Shown: positions 53,124 through 61,765 of the stretch, piece after piece
Position numbering within the stretch: the first letter of the stretch is position 1
Layout: every line of letters starts with the position of its first letter
Assembly: GCF_900142185.1 (NCBI RefSeq)
Contig: NZ_FQZZ01000001.1
Location: forward strand, 124,001-188,000
Direction: 5' to 3'
Length of the DNA stretch: 64,000 bases
DNA from: Lutimaribacter pacificus
GTDB lineage: Bacteria > Pseudomonadota > Alphaproteobacteria > Rhodobacterales > Rhodobacteraceae
Translations under genes and position numbers: made by a program
The notes under the pieces: model-generated
Seen by the model: only the letters and a program-made list of their open reading frames with translations
Databases searched by the model: none
Told to the model about the DNA's origin: nothing

Positions 53124-54082
53124 TGGCAAGGAAAAAGGTGCTTATGACACGGAACCTGCCCGACGCGGTGATCGCGCGGGCCGAGGATCTGTTCGACGTG
53201 ACCGTGCGGGAAAAGACCCAGCCGATGACGCCCTCGGAAATGCGCTCGGGGCTGGCGATCTATGACGGGATGATGCCCTCGCTGGGCGATCGGTTCACGG
53301 CCGATATCTTCAACGAGTTCGGTCGCCCGCGCTGCAAGATCCTCGCCAATTTCGGGGTGGGGTATAACCATATCGACGTCGATGCCGCCCGCGCCCACAG
53401 CGTGACGGTGACCAACACGCCCGGCGCCGTGACCGACGCCACCGCCGACATCGCCATGACCCTGATCCTGATGAGCGCGCGCCGCGCCGCCGAGGGCGAA
53501 AGGCTGGTCCGCTCCGGCGCGTGGGAGGGCTGGCACCCCACGCAGATGCTGGGCCTGCACGTGACGGGCAAGACGGTCGGCATCGTCGGCATGGGCCGGA
53601 TCGGCCAGGCCATCGCGCGGCGCTGCCATTTCGGATTCGGGATGGAGGTGCTGTATTTCAACCGCTCGCAAAAGGACGTGGATTTCCCCGCAAAACAGGT
53701 GGCCGACCTGGCCGATTTGGCGGCGCGCTGTGACATCCTCGTGACCGCCACGCCGGGCGGGGCCGAGACCCGGCACCTGGTCGGGGCGGATGTGTTCGCG
53801 GCAATGAAACCCACGGCGCATGTGGTCAATATCAGCCGCGGCGACGTGGTGGACGAGGCGGCGCTGATCGCCGCCCTGCAGGCGGGCCAGATTGGCGGCG
53901 CGGGGCTGGATGTCTACGAGTTCGAACCGCAGGTGCCCGAGGCGCTGCGCGCGCTGGAAAACGTCGTGCTGCTGCCCCATCTCGGCACCGCCGCCGAAGA
54001 GGTGCGCACCGACATGGGCATGATGGTTCTCGACAACCTGTCCGCCTTTTTCGAGGGCCGCGAACCGCCCAACAAGCTCTGA
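53123..54082 (+). CDS. D-2-hydroxyacid dehydrogenase (glyoxylate reductase type)
   Basis: A 319-residue D-isomer-specific 2-hydroxyacid dehydrogenase. GIVGMGRIGQAIARR is the NAD(P) site, NISRGDVVDEAAL holds the catalytic arginine neighbourhood, DVYEFEP holds the glutamate and LLPHLGTA the catalytic histidine. Glyoxylate, hydroxypyruvate or another 2-oxo acid is the likely substrate. ATG 53123 overlaps the csaA stop (TGATG). It ends 62 bp before the FabH-like gene. Confidence 0.9.
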   Translation: MARKKVLMTRNLPDAVIARAEDLFDVTVREKTQPMTPSEMRSGLAIYDGMMPSLGDRFTADIFNEFGRPRCKILANFGVGYNHIDVDAARAHSVTVTNTPGAVTDATADIAMTLILMSARRAAEGERLVRSGAWEGWHPTQMLGLHVTGKTVGIVGMGRIGQAIARRCHFGFGMEVLYFNRSQKDVDFPAKQVADLADLAARCDILVTATPGGAETRHLVGADVFAAMKPTAHVVNISRGDVVDEAALIAALQAGQIGGAGLDVYEFEPQVPEALRALENVVLLPHLGTAAEEVRTDMGMMVLDNLSAFFEGREPPNKL

Positions 54083-54091
54083 CCGCGTGGC

Positions 54092-54120
54092 TTGACCTTT
54101 TGGTCAGCTTTGGATGATGT
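54092..54120 (+). promoter_or_regulatory. candidate operator and promoter of the FabH-like gene
   Basis: TGACC-TTTT-GGTCA is a perfect 5-bp palindrome overlapping TTGACC, a -35-like box. A weak -10 (TGATGT, 54115) lies 17 bp further. A FadR/TetR-type regulator could bind here. Confidence 0.45.
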
Positions 54121-54144
54121 GGCAGGACACAAGGGAGGGGCCCC

Positions 54145-55266
54145 ATGTATCAGCCTGCGATCACAGGAACCGGCGTGTTCACGCCAAGCCAGGTCATCAC
54201 CAATGACGAGCTTGTGGAAAGTTTCAACCGCTACGTCGACCTGTTCAACGCCGAGAACGCCGAAGCGATCGCCGCAGGCGAGGTCGCGGCGAAGGAGCAT
54301 TCCTCGACCGAATTCATCATCAAGGCCAGCGGTATCGAGCAACGCTATGTCCTTGATAAAGAAGGCGTTCTCGATCCCACCCGGATGTATCCCCGGTTCC
54401 GCCAGCGCAGCGACGACGAACCCGGCATCATGACCGAGATCGCGCTCGCGGCGTGCAAAACGGCGCTCGGTCAGGCGGGGCTGACGGGGGCGGATATCGA
54501 CCTTGTGATCTGTGCCGCGTCGAATATGGAACGCGCCTATCCGGCGGTCGCCATCGAGATCCAGAAAGAGCTGGGCGCGGGCGGGTTCGCCTTCGACATG
54601 AACGTGGCGTGCTCCTCGGCCACCTTCGGAATCCAGGCCGCCGCCGACATGATCCGCGCCGGCTCGGTGCGCCGCGCCATCGTGGTCAATCCCGAGATTA
54701 CCAGCGGGCATCTGGAGTGGCGGGATCGGGATTGTCACTTTATTTTCGGGGATGTAGCCACCGCGACGGTGCTGGAGCGGGCGGAGGATGCCAGGGGGGC
54801 GCACTGGCTCGTGCGCTCGACGCGCTGCGCGACCGAGTTTTCCAACAACATCCGCAACAACAACGGCTTCCTGCGCCGCAACCGGCCCGACGGGATGACG
54901 GACCGGCGCGACATGCAGTTCATGCAGAACGGCCGCAAGGTGTTCAAGGAAGTGGTGCCGATGGTCTCGGCGCATATCCTGCAACATCTTGAGGATGAAG
55001 GGATTTCCCCCGACCAACTGCGCCGGATGTGGCTGCACCAGGCCAACAAGGGCATGAACGATTTCGTGGGCCGCAAGGTGCTTGGGCGCGAGCCGGAGCC
55101 GGATGAGCAGCCCAATATCCTGCAGGAATATGCCAACACCTCGTCGGCGGGGTCGATCATCGCCTTTGCCAGGCATTCCGACGACATGAAGCCCGGCGAC
55201 CTGGGGGTGATCTGTTCGTTCGGGGCGGGGTATTCGGTGGGCTCGGTCGTGGTGGAACGGGCCTGA
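54145..55266 (+). CDS. beta-ketoacyl-ACP synthase III (FabH-like)
   Basis: A 373-residue thiolase-fold condensing enzyme with the Cys-His-Asn triad: MNVACSSATF (Cys), MWLHQANKGMND (His) and QEYANTSSAGS (Asn). The N-terminal region is longer than FabH of E. coli, with an insertion around YVDLFNAENAEAIAAGEVAA that is seen in alphaproteobacterial homologues. It may start fatty-acid or other acyl chain synthesis. Upstream lies a perfect palindrome, and a strong terminator and palindrome array follow the stop codon. Confidence 0.87.
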   Translation: MYQPAITGTGVFTPSQVITNDELVESFNRYVDLFNAENAEAIAAGEVAAKEHSSTEFIIKASGIEQRYVLDKEGVLDPTRMYPRFRQRSDDEPGIMTEIALAACKTALGQAGLTGADIDLVICAASNMERAYPAVAIEIQKELGAGGFAFDMNVACSSATFGIQAAADMIRAGSVRRAIVVNPEITSGHLEWRDRDCHFIFGDVATATVLERAEDARGAHWLVRSTRCATEFSNNIRNNNGFLRRNRPDGMTDRRDMQFMQNGRKVFKEVVPMVSAHILQHLEDEGISPDQLRRMWLHQANKGMNDFVGRKVLGREPEPDEQPNILQEYANTSSAGSIIAFARHSDDMKPGDLGVICSFGAGYSVGSVVVERA

Positions 55267-55275
55267 AAGGCGGGG

Positions 55276-55457
55276 AAACCGCGCGGTTTGGGGCCGGAAC
55301 CGCGCGCTTTTTAACGAAAGATGACCGGAAATCGCGCGGTTTCAGCGGGGAATCGCGTGGTTCCTAACGGGAAACCCATGTCGCGCACGCAGCGAATGGG
55401 GTGTCATGATACCTCTGACGCGAAAACCGCGCGGTTTGATGGCGAAATCGCGCGGTC
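55276..55457. repeat. array of six GAAAYCGCGCGGTTTC-like palindromes
   Basis: Units start at about 55276, 55298, 55328, 55349, 55424 and 55444. Units 1 and 5 are the perfect palindrome AAACCGCGCGGTTT. Centres within pairs (1-2, 3-4, 5-6) lie about 20-21 bp apart, while pairs stand 53 and 95 bp apart. Unit 3 is GAAATCGCGCGGTTTC; unit 4 is a GAATCGCGTGGTTCC variant. Confidence 0.85.
55280..55312 (+). terminator. terminator of the FabH-like gene
   Basis: CGCGCGGTT and AACCGCGCG pair perfectly around a 9-nt loop, then C and five T residues follow, 14 bp after the stop codon. The stem is built from the first two palindromic units of the array. Confidence 0.8.
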
Positions 55458-55600
55458 GGGTCTGGGCCGATGCAGCCTTTGCCGGGGGACAGTCGCAACA
55501 GAGGGCGTCGCATGGCCGCGGTCGGGCGATCCGACATTTGTGACGGGCAGTTTATCTTGCAGTCACTTCCTACCTCTGACCGTGGCACTTGCGGCAGCCA

Positions 55601-55629
55601 ATCGCACGGCCGGGGGGCGGCCGTGCGAT
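55601..55629. repeat. perfect 11-bp hairpin
   Basis: ATCGCACGGCC and GGCCGTGCGAT pair perfectly around GGGGGGC. It directly adjoins the second copy of the 52-bp repeat. No T-run follows, so it is not a typical terminator. Confidence 0.75.
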
Positions 55630-55679
55630 GCCCGGGCCGCTGCGCGGCTGTTCCGGGCGGGGTGCGTGATTTGAACGGT
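55628..55679 (+). repeat. 52-bp structured repeat, copy 2
   Basis: It starts ATGCCCGGGCCGC and ends ATTTGAACGG, in the same orientation as copy 1 at 38539. The nested hairpin GCCCGG[GCCGC-TGC-GCGGC]TGTT-CCGGGC is kept; the substitution C to T falls in the inner loop. Confidence 0.85.
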
Positions 55680-55711
55680 AGCTTCTCCCGCAGCTGCCCC
55701 CGGCCGCCACC

Positions 55712-56719
55712 CTACAGCCCGCCATCCGTCACGCCGCTGATAAGCTGATAGGCCAGCAGGTCGCGGATCGTGTGCGGGTCGCGCAGCAGCGGGTGGGCGG
55801 ATTTCGCCAGAGCCTTTCGGTGGGCCCTGGCGCGGCTCATGGCCTGCACCCCGTCCCCGGGCGTGACGAAGCGAAAGCGCAGGCCCGTGCCCGCGGCGGC
55901 CTGTGCGACGCGGGGCAGGTCGCAGGGCAGCACGGCGCCGATGCGGGGATAGCCGCCGGTGGTCTGGCATTCGGCCAGCAGCACGAAGGGCGTGCCGTCG
56001 CCGGTGATCTGGATATCGCCGGGCACGATCACCTCGGACAGCACCGAAAGCCCGCCCTCGGGGGCGAAGCCGTCGCCATCGGGCACCACGCGCACGCCCA
56101 TGCGGTTGCCGCGAGTGTCGCGGGTGAATTGCGTGGCGTCGAAACGGGCGATCTCGTCATCGGGGAACAGCCCGGTTTGCGGGCCGGGCACGACGCGCAC
56201 CGTGCCGCCGGAAAACCGGTCATCGACGGGCAGGGCAAGCCCGGTTTCGCCGCCCTTGTCGGGGCCGACCGGCAGGGAGGCGCCGCTTTCGATCCGCGCG
56301 CCGAGGCCCGAGGCCAGGTGCGCGCTGCGCGATCCCAGCGTCACCGGCCCGTCGAACCCGCCGCCCACATGCAGGTAGCCATAGACACCCGCGCGTGCCG
56401 CGCCGATGGTGAGTGTCGCCCCGGCGGCAAGCGTATGGCTGGCGTTCCACGTCACCGCCGTGCCGTCGATGGCGGCCTGCATCGGTGCGCCGGTCAGCGC
56501 GATGCGGATCGTCTGCGTGGCCTCGAACGCGCCGCCCATGCCGGCCATTTCCAGCGCCGCCAGATCGCCCGGCTGGCCCAGCAGCGCCGCGCCCTCGGCC
56601 AGGGCCAGCCTGTCGGCGGCCCCGCCGCGCGACAGCCCGTAGACCAGATAGCCGGGCCGCCCGGTATCCTGCAGGGAAAGGCCGGGACCGGCCTGACGGA
56701 CGATCAGCGCGCGGGTCAT
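55712..56719 (-). CDS. pxpC: 5-oxoprolinase subunit C / biotin-dependent carboxyltransferase family
   Basis: A 335-residue PxpC/KipA-family protein with LIVRQAGPGLSLQDTGRPGYLVYGLSRGGAAD, in part, and LLAECQTTGGYPRIGAVLPCDLPRV. It is the large subunit that, with PxpB and PxpA, hydrolyses 5-oxoproline with ATP. Its start overlaps the pxpB stop (ATGA) so both are made together. PxpA (LamB/YcsF) is not in the window. Confidence 0.92.
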   Translation of the reverse strand: MTRALIVRQAGPGLSLQDTGRPGYLVYGLSRGGAADRLALAEGAALLGQPGDLAALEMAGMGGAFEATQTIRIALTGAPMQAAIDGTAVTWNASHTLAAGATLTIGAARAGVYGYLHVGGGFDGPVTLGSRSAHLASGLGARIESGASLPVGPDKGGETGLALPVDDRFSGGTVRVVPGPQTGLFPDDEIARFDATQFTRDTRGNRMGVRVVPDGDGFAPEGGLSVLSEVIVPGDIQITGDGTPFVLLAECQTTGGYPRIGAVLPCDLPRVAQAAAGTGLRFRFVTPGDGVQAMSRARAHRKALAKSAHPLLRDPHTIRDLLAYQLISGVTDGGL

Positions 56720-57459
56720 GCCAGCGCCTCGGCCCTTGCGCCGCCGTCGGCATCGCTGCGCATGTTTTCCAGTTCTTCGGGCGTAACCTGCGGGAACAGC
56801 ACCTCGTCGCCCGGGCGCAGGATGAAGGGCGTGGCGCTTTCGGGGCGGAAAAGCCGTATCGCCGTCTGGCCCGCATGGCGCCAGCCCGTGGGCGTCGAGA
56901 CCGAGAACAGCACGACCTGCCGGATCGCCACGGTCAGCGCGCCCACCGGCACGCTGTCGGTCAGGGCGGTCTGGCGGGGGATGTCCCATTCGGGCGGCAG
57001 CTCGCCCAGGTAGGGCTGGCCGGGGGCGAAGCCGATGGTCTGCACGCGCAGGCGGGTGCCGGACAGGTGGGCGATCGCGTCATCGACGCCGAGGCCCGCC
57101 TCTTGCGCGGCCTCGTGCAGTTGCGGGGCAAGGCCGGTGCCATAGACGGTGGGGATGCGCCACAGCCGCCGGCCCTGCGGCAGCGGTGCGTCGTACCAGT
57201 TTCGGCCGGCCAGCAGCGCATCGGCCTGTGCGCGAATGGTGCCGGGATCGGCGGCCAGCGGATCGAGCCGCAGATAGACCGAGACCAGCGAGGTCGAACA
57301 TTCCTCGACCCCGTCCCAGCCCGCGCGCTCGACCGCCGCGCGAAAGGCCAGCGCCGCGCGGTTGGCGGGTTCCGACAGCCGGTCGCCGAAGCTGACGAGC
57401 AACCCGTCGAGCCCGGCGGGGCGGATGCGCGGCCATTGTTGTGCGGCGGGATCGGTCAT
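56716..57459 (-). CDS. pxpB: 5-oxoprolinase subunit B (KipI family)
   Basis: A 247-residue PxpB/KipI protein. The stretch FAPGQPYLGELP with TGTRLRVQ-like SGTRLRVQTIG, and SVPVGALTVAIRQVVLFSVSTPTGWRHAGQT in part, are typical. It opens with PAGLDGLLVSFGDRLSEPAN. ATG 57459 is taken because it gives the family length; the frame runs on into the spacer upstream. It is divergent from the glycosyltransferase across 152 bp. Confidence 0.92.
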   Translation of the reverse strand: MTDPAAQQWPRIRPAGLDGLLVSFGDRLSEPANRAALAFRAAVERAGWDGVEECSTSLVSVYLRLDPLAADPGTIRAQADALLAGRNWYDAPLPQGRRLWRIPTVYGTGLAPQLHEAAQEAGLGVDDAIAHLSGTRLRVQTIGFAPGQPYLGELPPEWDIPRQTALTDSVPVGALTVAIRQVVLFSVSTPTGWRHAGQTAIRLFRPESATPFILRPGDEVLFPQVTPEELENMRSDADGGARAEALA

Positions 57460-57611
57460 GGTGACAGGAATATTGCAGCGTGCCGGGCAGGAACAGGGCG
57501 ATTTGCGCAAAGGCGATCGGTGCGCAGATTTTAACCCGAAATTAACGGTTGGGCGTGTCACATGCGGCGGTGTGCCGTCATCCGCACCGCTTGTCATGGA
57601 GGGGTCACCGC

Positions 57612-59768
57612 GTGTTGCGGCGCATCCAAGCCTTGTTTGCCCGCTATGCCGCCCGCCACGCGCGGCCCGGGCCGGCTGGAGGGCTGGCGCGTACCGGGCT
57701 TTTGCTGCGGTTCCTGCGCGATGGGGCGGGCGCGCTGCCGGCGGTGCTGCGCTGGTTTCGCCACCGTGACCCGGCGGCGCGGGCCGAGGTGAAGGCGCGG
57801 CTGGGTCTGGGGCCGCCTGACGCGGTGTTGCGGGTCGATCCCGGTTTCCTGGACGGGGGCGGCGCCGGGGTGCGGGCGGATACCGCGATCACCATCGTGA
57901 TGCCGGTGCACAACGCCTTTGCAATGGTGCAGGAGGCGCTGGCGCGGGTCGCGCGCCATACCGAGCTGCCGTGGCGGCTGGTGCTGGTCGAGGATGGCTC
58001 GACCGATCCGCGCGTCAGGCCCTGGCTGCGTGACTGGGCGGCGGCGCAGGGCGCGCGGGTGCGGTTGCTTGAAAACGCGCGCAACCTCGGCTTCGTCGGC
58101 AGCGTCAACCGCGCCCTGGGCGTGGCGCGGGGATATGGCGATCCGGTGGTGCTGCTCAATTCGGACGCGATGGTGCCCGCCGGCTGGGCCGCGCGGCTTG
58201 TCGCGCCGATGCTGGCGGATACGGGTGTGGCGAGCGTCACGCCGATGTCGAACGATGCCGAATTGCTGTCGGTGCCGGTGCCCTGCCGGGCCACGGCGCT
58301 GCGCGCGGGCGAGGGCGATGCGATCGACGCGGTGGCGCGGCGCTTCGATCCCGGCGCGCAGATCGTGGCGGCGCCGACCGGCGTGGGGTTCTGCATGGCG
58401 CTGTCGCCGCGTTTCCTGGCGCTTGTGCCGGGGTTCGACCCGGCCTTCGGGCGCGGCTATGGCGAAGAGGTCGACTGGTGCCAAAAGGTGCAGGCGCTTG
58501 GCGGGCGGCACCTGTGCCTGCCGGGGCTGTTCGTGGAACACCGGGGCGGCGCGTCCTTCGGGGCGGAAAAACAGGCGCTTTTGCGGGCCTCGGGCGCGAT
58601 CCTGTCGGCGCGCTATCCGGGGTTCGACGCCTCGGTCGACGGGTTCCTGCGCGCCGATCCGCTGCGCGGGCCACGGCTGGCGCTGGCGCTGGGCTGGGCG
58701 GCGGCGCGGGTCCGGGGCCGCGTGCCGGTCTATCTGGGGCACGCGATGGGCGGCGGGGCCGAGCGCGACCTGGAACGGCGCGTGGCGCGCGACGTGGCCG
58801 GCAAGGGCGCGGCGGTGGTGCTGCGCGTGGGCGGCGCACTCCGCTGGCAGATCGAGCTGCATTCGGACGCGGGCGTGACGGCGGGCGGCTGCGACAGCGC
58901 CGACGGGGTGCGGGCGTTCCTTGCGCTCCTGCCGGCGCGGCGGGTGGTCTATTCCTGCGCGGTGGGCGCGGCCGACCCGCTGGAGGTGCCCGCGCTGCTG
59001 AACGCGCTGGCCGGGGGCGCGGCGCATCGGCTGGAGGTGCTGGTGCACGATTACCTGCCGGTCAGCCCGTCCTATACGCTGCTGGGGGCGGACGGGATTT
59101 ACGATGGCGTGCCGCAGCCCGGCGACGAGGGCCGCGCGCACCGGTTCCGCCAGCGCGACGGGCGGGTGGTCGGGCTGGCCGAGTGGCGCGCGTGTTGGGG
59201 CGCGATGATCGCGGCGGCCGACCGGGTAGAGCTGTTTTCCGAGGCCAGCCGCGCGATCATGGCCGGGGCGTTTCCCGATGCCGCCGGCCGGATGCGGGTC
59301 AACCCGCACCGGCCGCTGGCGCAGATACCGCGGATCGACGCGCGCGCCGGGCCCCGGCCGGTGATCGGGGTTCTGGGCCATATCGGTTTGCACAAGGGCG
59401 CGGGCGTGCTGGCCGGGATGGCGCGCCGCCGCCGGGCGCGGCTGGTGGTGATCGGCGATCTGGACCCGGCCCATGCGCTGCGCTCGCCCGCGCATGTGCA
59501 CGGCGCCTATACCCATGACGAACTGCCGGGGCTGGTGGCGCGCTACGGCATCACCTGCTGGCTGATCCCCTCGGTCTGGCCCGAGACGTTTTCCTTTGCC
59601 ACGCACGAGGCCGTGGCGACGGGCCTGCCGGTCTTTTGCTTCGAGCTGGGCGCGCAGGCCGAGGCGGTGCGCCGGGCCGGGCGCGGCGCCGTGGTGCCGC
59701 TGCGGCGCGGCGGCGATCCGGCGGGCGACATGCTGGATGCGATCCTGCGCCACGAGGCCCGCCAATGA
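57612..59768 (+). CDS. two-domain glycosyltransferase (GT2 plus GT4-like)
   Basis: A 718-residue protein. Residues about 94-330 form a GT2 domain (ITIVMPVHNAF, LVEDGSTDPRVRPWL, VVLLNSDAMVPAGW with the D-x-D-like NSD). Residues about 560-710 form a GT4-like domain (VIGVLGHIGLHKGAGVL, SVWPETFSFATHEAVATGLPVFCFE). Such bifunctional enzymes extend capsule or O-antigen chains. GTG 57612 with GGAGGGG upstream is preferred; the frame also opens at TTG 57549. It overlaps the sulfotransferase-like gene by ATGA. Confidence 0.83.
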   Translation: MLRRIQALFARYAARHARPGPAGGLARTGLLLRFLRDGAGALPAVLRWFRHRDPAARAEVKARLGLGPPDAVLRVDPGFLDGGGAGVRADTAITIVMPVHNAFAMVQEALARVARHTELPWRLVLVEDGSTDPRVRPWLRDWAAAQGARVRLLENARNLGFVGSVNRALGVARGYGDPVVLLNSDAMVPAGWAARLVAPMLADTGVASVTPMSNDAELLSVPVPCRATALRAGEGDAIDAVARRFDPGAQIVAAPTGVGFCMALSPRFLALVPGFDPAFGRGYGEEVDWCQKVQALGGRHLCLPGLFVEHRGGASFGAEKQALLRASGAILSARYPGFDASVDGFLRADPLRGPRLALALGWAAARVRGRVPVYLGHAMGGGAERDLERRVARDVAGKGAAVVLRVGGALRWQIELHSDAGVTAGGCDSADGVRAFLALLPARRVVYSCAVGAADPLEVPALLNALAGGAAHRLEVLVHDYLPVSPSYTLLGADGIYDGVPQPGDEGRAHRFRQRDGRVVGLAEWRACWGAMIAAADRVELFSEASRAIMAGAFPDAAGRMRVNPHRPLAQIPRIDARAGPRPVIGVLGHIGLHKGAGVLAGMARRRRARLVVIGDLDPAHALRSPAHVHGAYTHDELPGLVARYGITCWLIPSVWPETFSFATHEAVATGLPVFCFELGAQAEAVRRAGRGAVVPLRRGGDPAGDMLDAILRHEARQ

Positions 59769-60901
59769 CGCCGCCGCCCCGCGCGATCCTGCATATCGGC
59801 GCGCCGAAATGCGGCAGCTCGGCGCTGCAGATGGCGCTGAGCGCCTCGCCGGAGCTGCGCGGGGCGGACGGGCGGCGATACGCCTACCTTGCCAGCCATG
59901 GCCGGGGTGTCCTGCGCGGCGGGGCGCTGAGCCGGGCGGCGCGGGGGGCGGCCCATGGCTATGCGAACTGGGCGAACATGGCGCGGGGCGCGGATGCGGA
60001 GACCTGGTGGCGCAGGCTGGAGGCGGCCATGCGGGGCAGCGCGGCGCGCGGTGTCGTGCCGATCCTGTCGAGCGAGGGATGGATCGAACGCGGGCGGGCC
60101 TTTGGCGCGCGCCCGGGCCTTGGCGACGGCGCGCCGGTCGATGCCATCGCCTTTGTCCGCCCGCCGCTCGACTGGCTGAACGCGGCCTACTGGCAATGGG
60201 GCGTGTGGCATTACGGGGCGTTCCACAACCGCAATACCGAGGACTGGCTGCACCGGGCGCGGTTCCGCCTCGGGCGCCAGGTGGCGGCATGGGCGGCGGT
60301 GCCGGCGATCCGGTTGCGGGTGTTGCCTGCCGGGCAGGATGTCGTGGCGGGCTTTGCCGGGGCTTGCGGCCTGACGCTGCCGCCCTCGGGCCAGGTGAAC
60401 GGGGCGGTGCCGCCCGCGCTGATCGGGTTCCTGCTGCGCAATCGCCGGTTCCGCCCCTCGCCGCATGCCAGCGCCGTCGAATTCGTGTTCAACAGGTGGT
60501 GCCTTGTGCCCGGCACGCCGCGCCCCTGGGCGTTCCTGCCGCGTTTCGCCGAGGCGGCATGGCCCGCGCTGCAGGACGAGGTGTCGCGCCTGCTGGACGT
60601 GCTGCCCGAAGACGAGGCCGGGGCGTTGCTGGCCGATCCCGGCTGGCGTTCGCTGGGGCCGTATTACGCGCGGCTGCGGGCCGGGCCGGTGCCGCTGGAT
60701 GCGCCCGCGGACATGGCCGGCCTGCTGGCGGCGCTGTCGGACGGGCTGCGCAGGGTGGCCGGGGCGTTGCGGATGCAGCCGCCAGCCCCGCCACAGGTTC
60801 CCACCGCCCGCGCGCCGGTGGCGGACTGGGATGCCGCCATCGCGCCGGTGCTGGCCGCACTTGTCGAACTGGACCGGCTCTGGCGACGGGGCCGGGGATG
60901 A
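59765..60901 (+). CDS. sulfotransferase-like P-loop protein
   Basis: A 378-residue protein with an N-terminal PAPS-type P-loop, ILHIGAPKCGSSALQ (residues 8-22), like the PKTGTSS motif of sulfotransferases. Later stretches show DAIAFVRPPLDWLNAAYWQWG (PSB/3'-loop-like) in part. It lacks membrane helices. Sulfation of the polysaccharide made next door is the natural guess. It overlaps the glycosyltransferase gene by 4 bp, so they are co-expressed. Confidence 0.7.
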   Translation: MTPPPRAILHIGAPKCGSSALQMALSASPELRGADGRRYAYLASHGRGVLRGGALSRAARGAAHGYANWANMARGADAETWWRRLEAAMRGSAARGVVPILSSEGWIERGRAFGARPGLGDGAPVDAIAFVRPPLDWLNAAYWQWGVWHYGAFHNRNTEDWLHRARFRLGRQVAAWAAVPAIRLRVLPAGQDVVAGFAGACGLTLPPSGQVNGAVPPALIGFLLRNRRFRPSPHASAVEFVFNRWCLVPGTPRPWAFLPRFAEAAWPALQDEVSRLLDVLPEDEAGALLADPGWRSLGPYYARLRAGPVPLDAPADMAGLLAALSDGLRRVAGALRMQPPAPPQVPTARAPVADWDAAIAPVLAALVELDRLWRRGRG

Positions 60902-60915
60902 GCCTTGCCCGCGGC

Positions 60916-60936
60916 TTCACTGTTCCGAAAATACTC
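60916..60936 (+). repeat. stop-proximal motif, copy 5
   Basis: TTCACTGTTCCG followed by AAAATACTC on the plus strand, with CT in place of TC at the fifth and sixth bases. It begins 14 nt after the stop codon of the sulfotransferase-like gene on the same strand. Confidence 0.75.
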
Positions 60937-60957
60937 CGGCGCCACCTCGCCCCGCGC

Positions 60958-61758
60958 TCAGCCGTCGATGAGTGTGCGATGATAGCGCCGCAGGAACAAC
61001 AGCCCCGCCACGCCCAACCCCAGCCCCAGCCCGATGACATAGGCGGGCGAGGCATAGGCGGCGTCGTAGCTGGGGTAAAAGCCGCGCCGCATGATGCCGG
61101 TGACATGCACCAGCGGGTTGAACCACAGGTAATCGCGATAGGGCTGCGGGATGGTTTCGAACAGGAAGAAGATGCAGGAGACGATGAACATCGGCCGCAT
61201 CGCCACCGACCAGACCCGTTGCCAGACCGGAAACCGGGTCATCAGGAAGCAGTTGATCGTGCCCACCCCGAAGCTGAGCACCGCCAGCATGGCATAGGCC
61301 GCCATGATCGCGTGGGGGTTCAGAACGGCGCGCGTCTCGAAGCTGAACAACAGCCCGGCCAGCACGATGTAACCCACCATAACCTGCGTCGCGGCGTTGA
61401 GCAGGAACCGCGCCAGGATCGCGTCGAGGAAGGTCACGCAGGGATAGGCCAGCAGCGCGCGGGAAAAGTTGATCGCCTGCGCCAGCTTGCCCGTCACATC
61501 GGTGAAAAAGATAAAGGGGATCATGCCGGTGGCATAGAACATCGGAAAGCTGATCCCCAGCGCCGGAGCCTGGAAGCCGACCGAGAATACCAGCGACAGC
61601 AGCGCGATGCCGGCGACCGGCTCGAGCACCGCCCAGAGATAGCCGCCGGGCGAGCGGCCATAGGTTGTGGCCATCTCGCGCAGGATCAGCGCCGGGATCG
61701 TGCGGACCCCGGCAAGGCGGCGCGGGCGGGTGCGGGGGATCGGTGTGGTATCGGACAT
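60958..61758 (-). CDS. kpsM: polysaccharide ABC-2 exporter permease (KpsM family)
   Basis: A 266-residue permease with six hydrophobic segments, opening with the cytosolic TIPALILREMATTYGRSPGGYLWAVLEPV typical of KpsM/RfbA-type ABC-2 permeases, and ending in GLLFLRRYHRTLIDG. It exports capsule polysaccharide with the KpsT-like ATPase. It is divergent from kpsE-like across 72 bp, unlike the usual kpsMT order. Confidence 0.87.
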   Translation of the reverse strand: MSDTTPIPRTRPRRLAGVRTIPALILREMATTYGRSPGGYLWAVLEPVAGIALLSLVFSVGFQAPALGISFPMFYATGMIPFIFFTDVTGKLAQAINFSRALLAYPCVTFLDAILARFLLNAATQVMVGYIVLAGLLFSFETRAVLNPHAIMAAYAMLAVLSFGVGTINCFLMTRFPVWQRVWSVAMRPMFIVSCIFFLFETIPQPYRDYLWFNPLVHVTGIMRRGFYPSYDAAYASPAYVIGLGLGLGVAGLLFLRRYHRTLIDG

Positions 61759-61765
61759 CTTGCGC

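Larger units (their letters stand above)
55267..55711. other. 445-bp non-coding gap filled with palindromes
   Basis: Between the FabH-like gene and pxpC (convergent) no coding frame is convincing. The left 190 bp hold a terminator and six palindromic units (separate entries); the middle, 55460-55560, shows nothing clear; the right part holds an 11-bp hairpin and the second copy of the 52-bp repeat. The decamer TACCTCTGAC occurs at 55410 and 55571. Confidence 0.7.

Noticed and set aside
55276-55457. CRISPR array
   Set aside because: Units are 14-16-bp palindromes with spacing of 6-60 bp, not 23-37-bp direct repeats with constant spacers, and no cas gene is in the window.
55321-55674. 117-residue reading frame through the palindrome array
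   Set aside because: The frame runs through the palindromes and the structured repeat, has no ribosome site or family resemblance, and ends in the repeat itself.
57594-60290. 898-residue minus-strand open frame in the polysaccharide locus
   Set aside because: Antisense shadow of the glycosyltransferase and sulfotransferase-like genes, rich in Arg, His, Pro and Ala without motifs.
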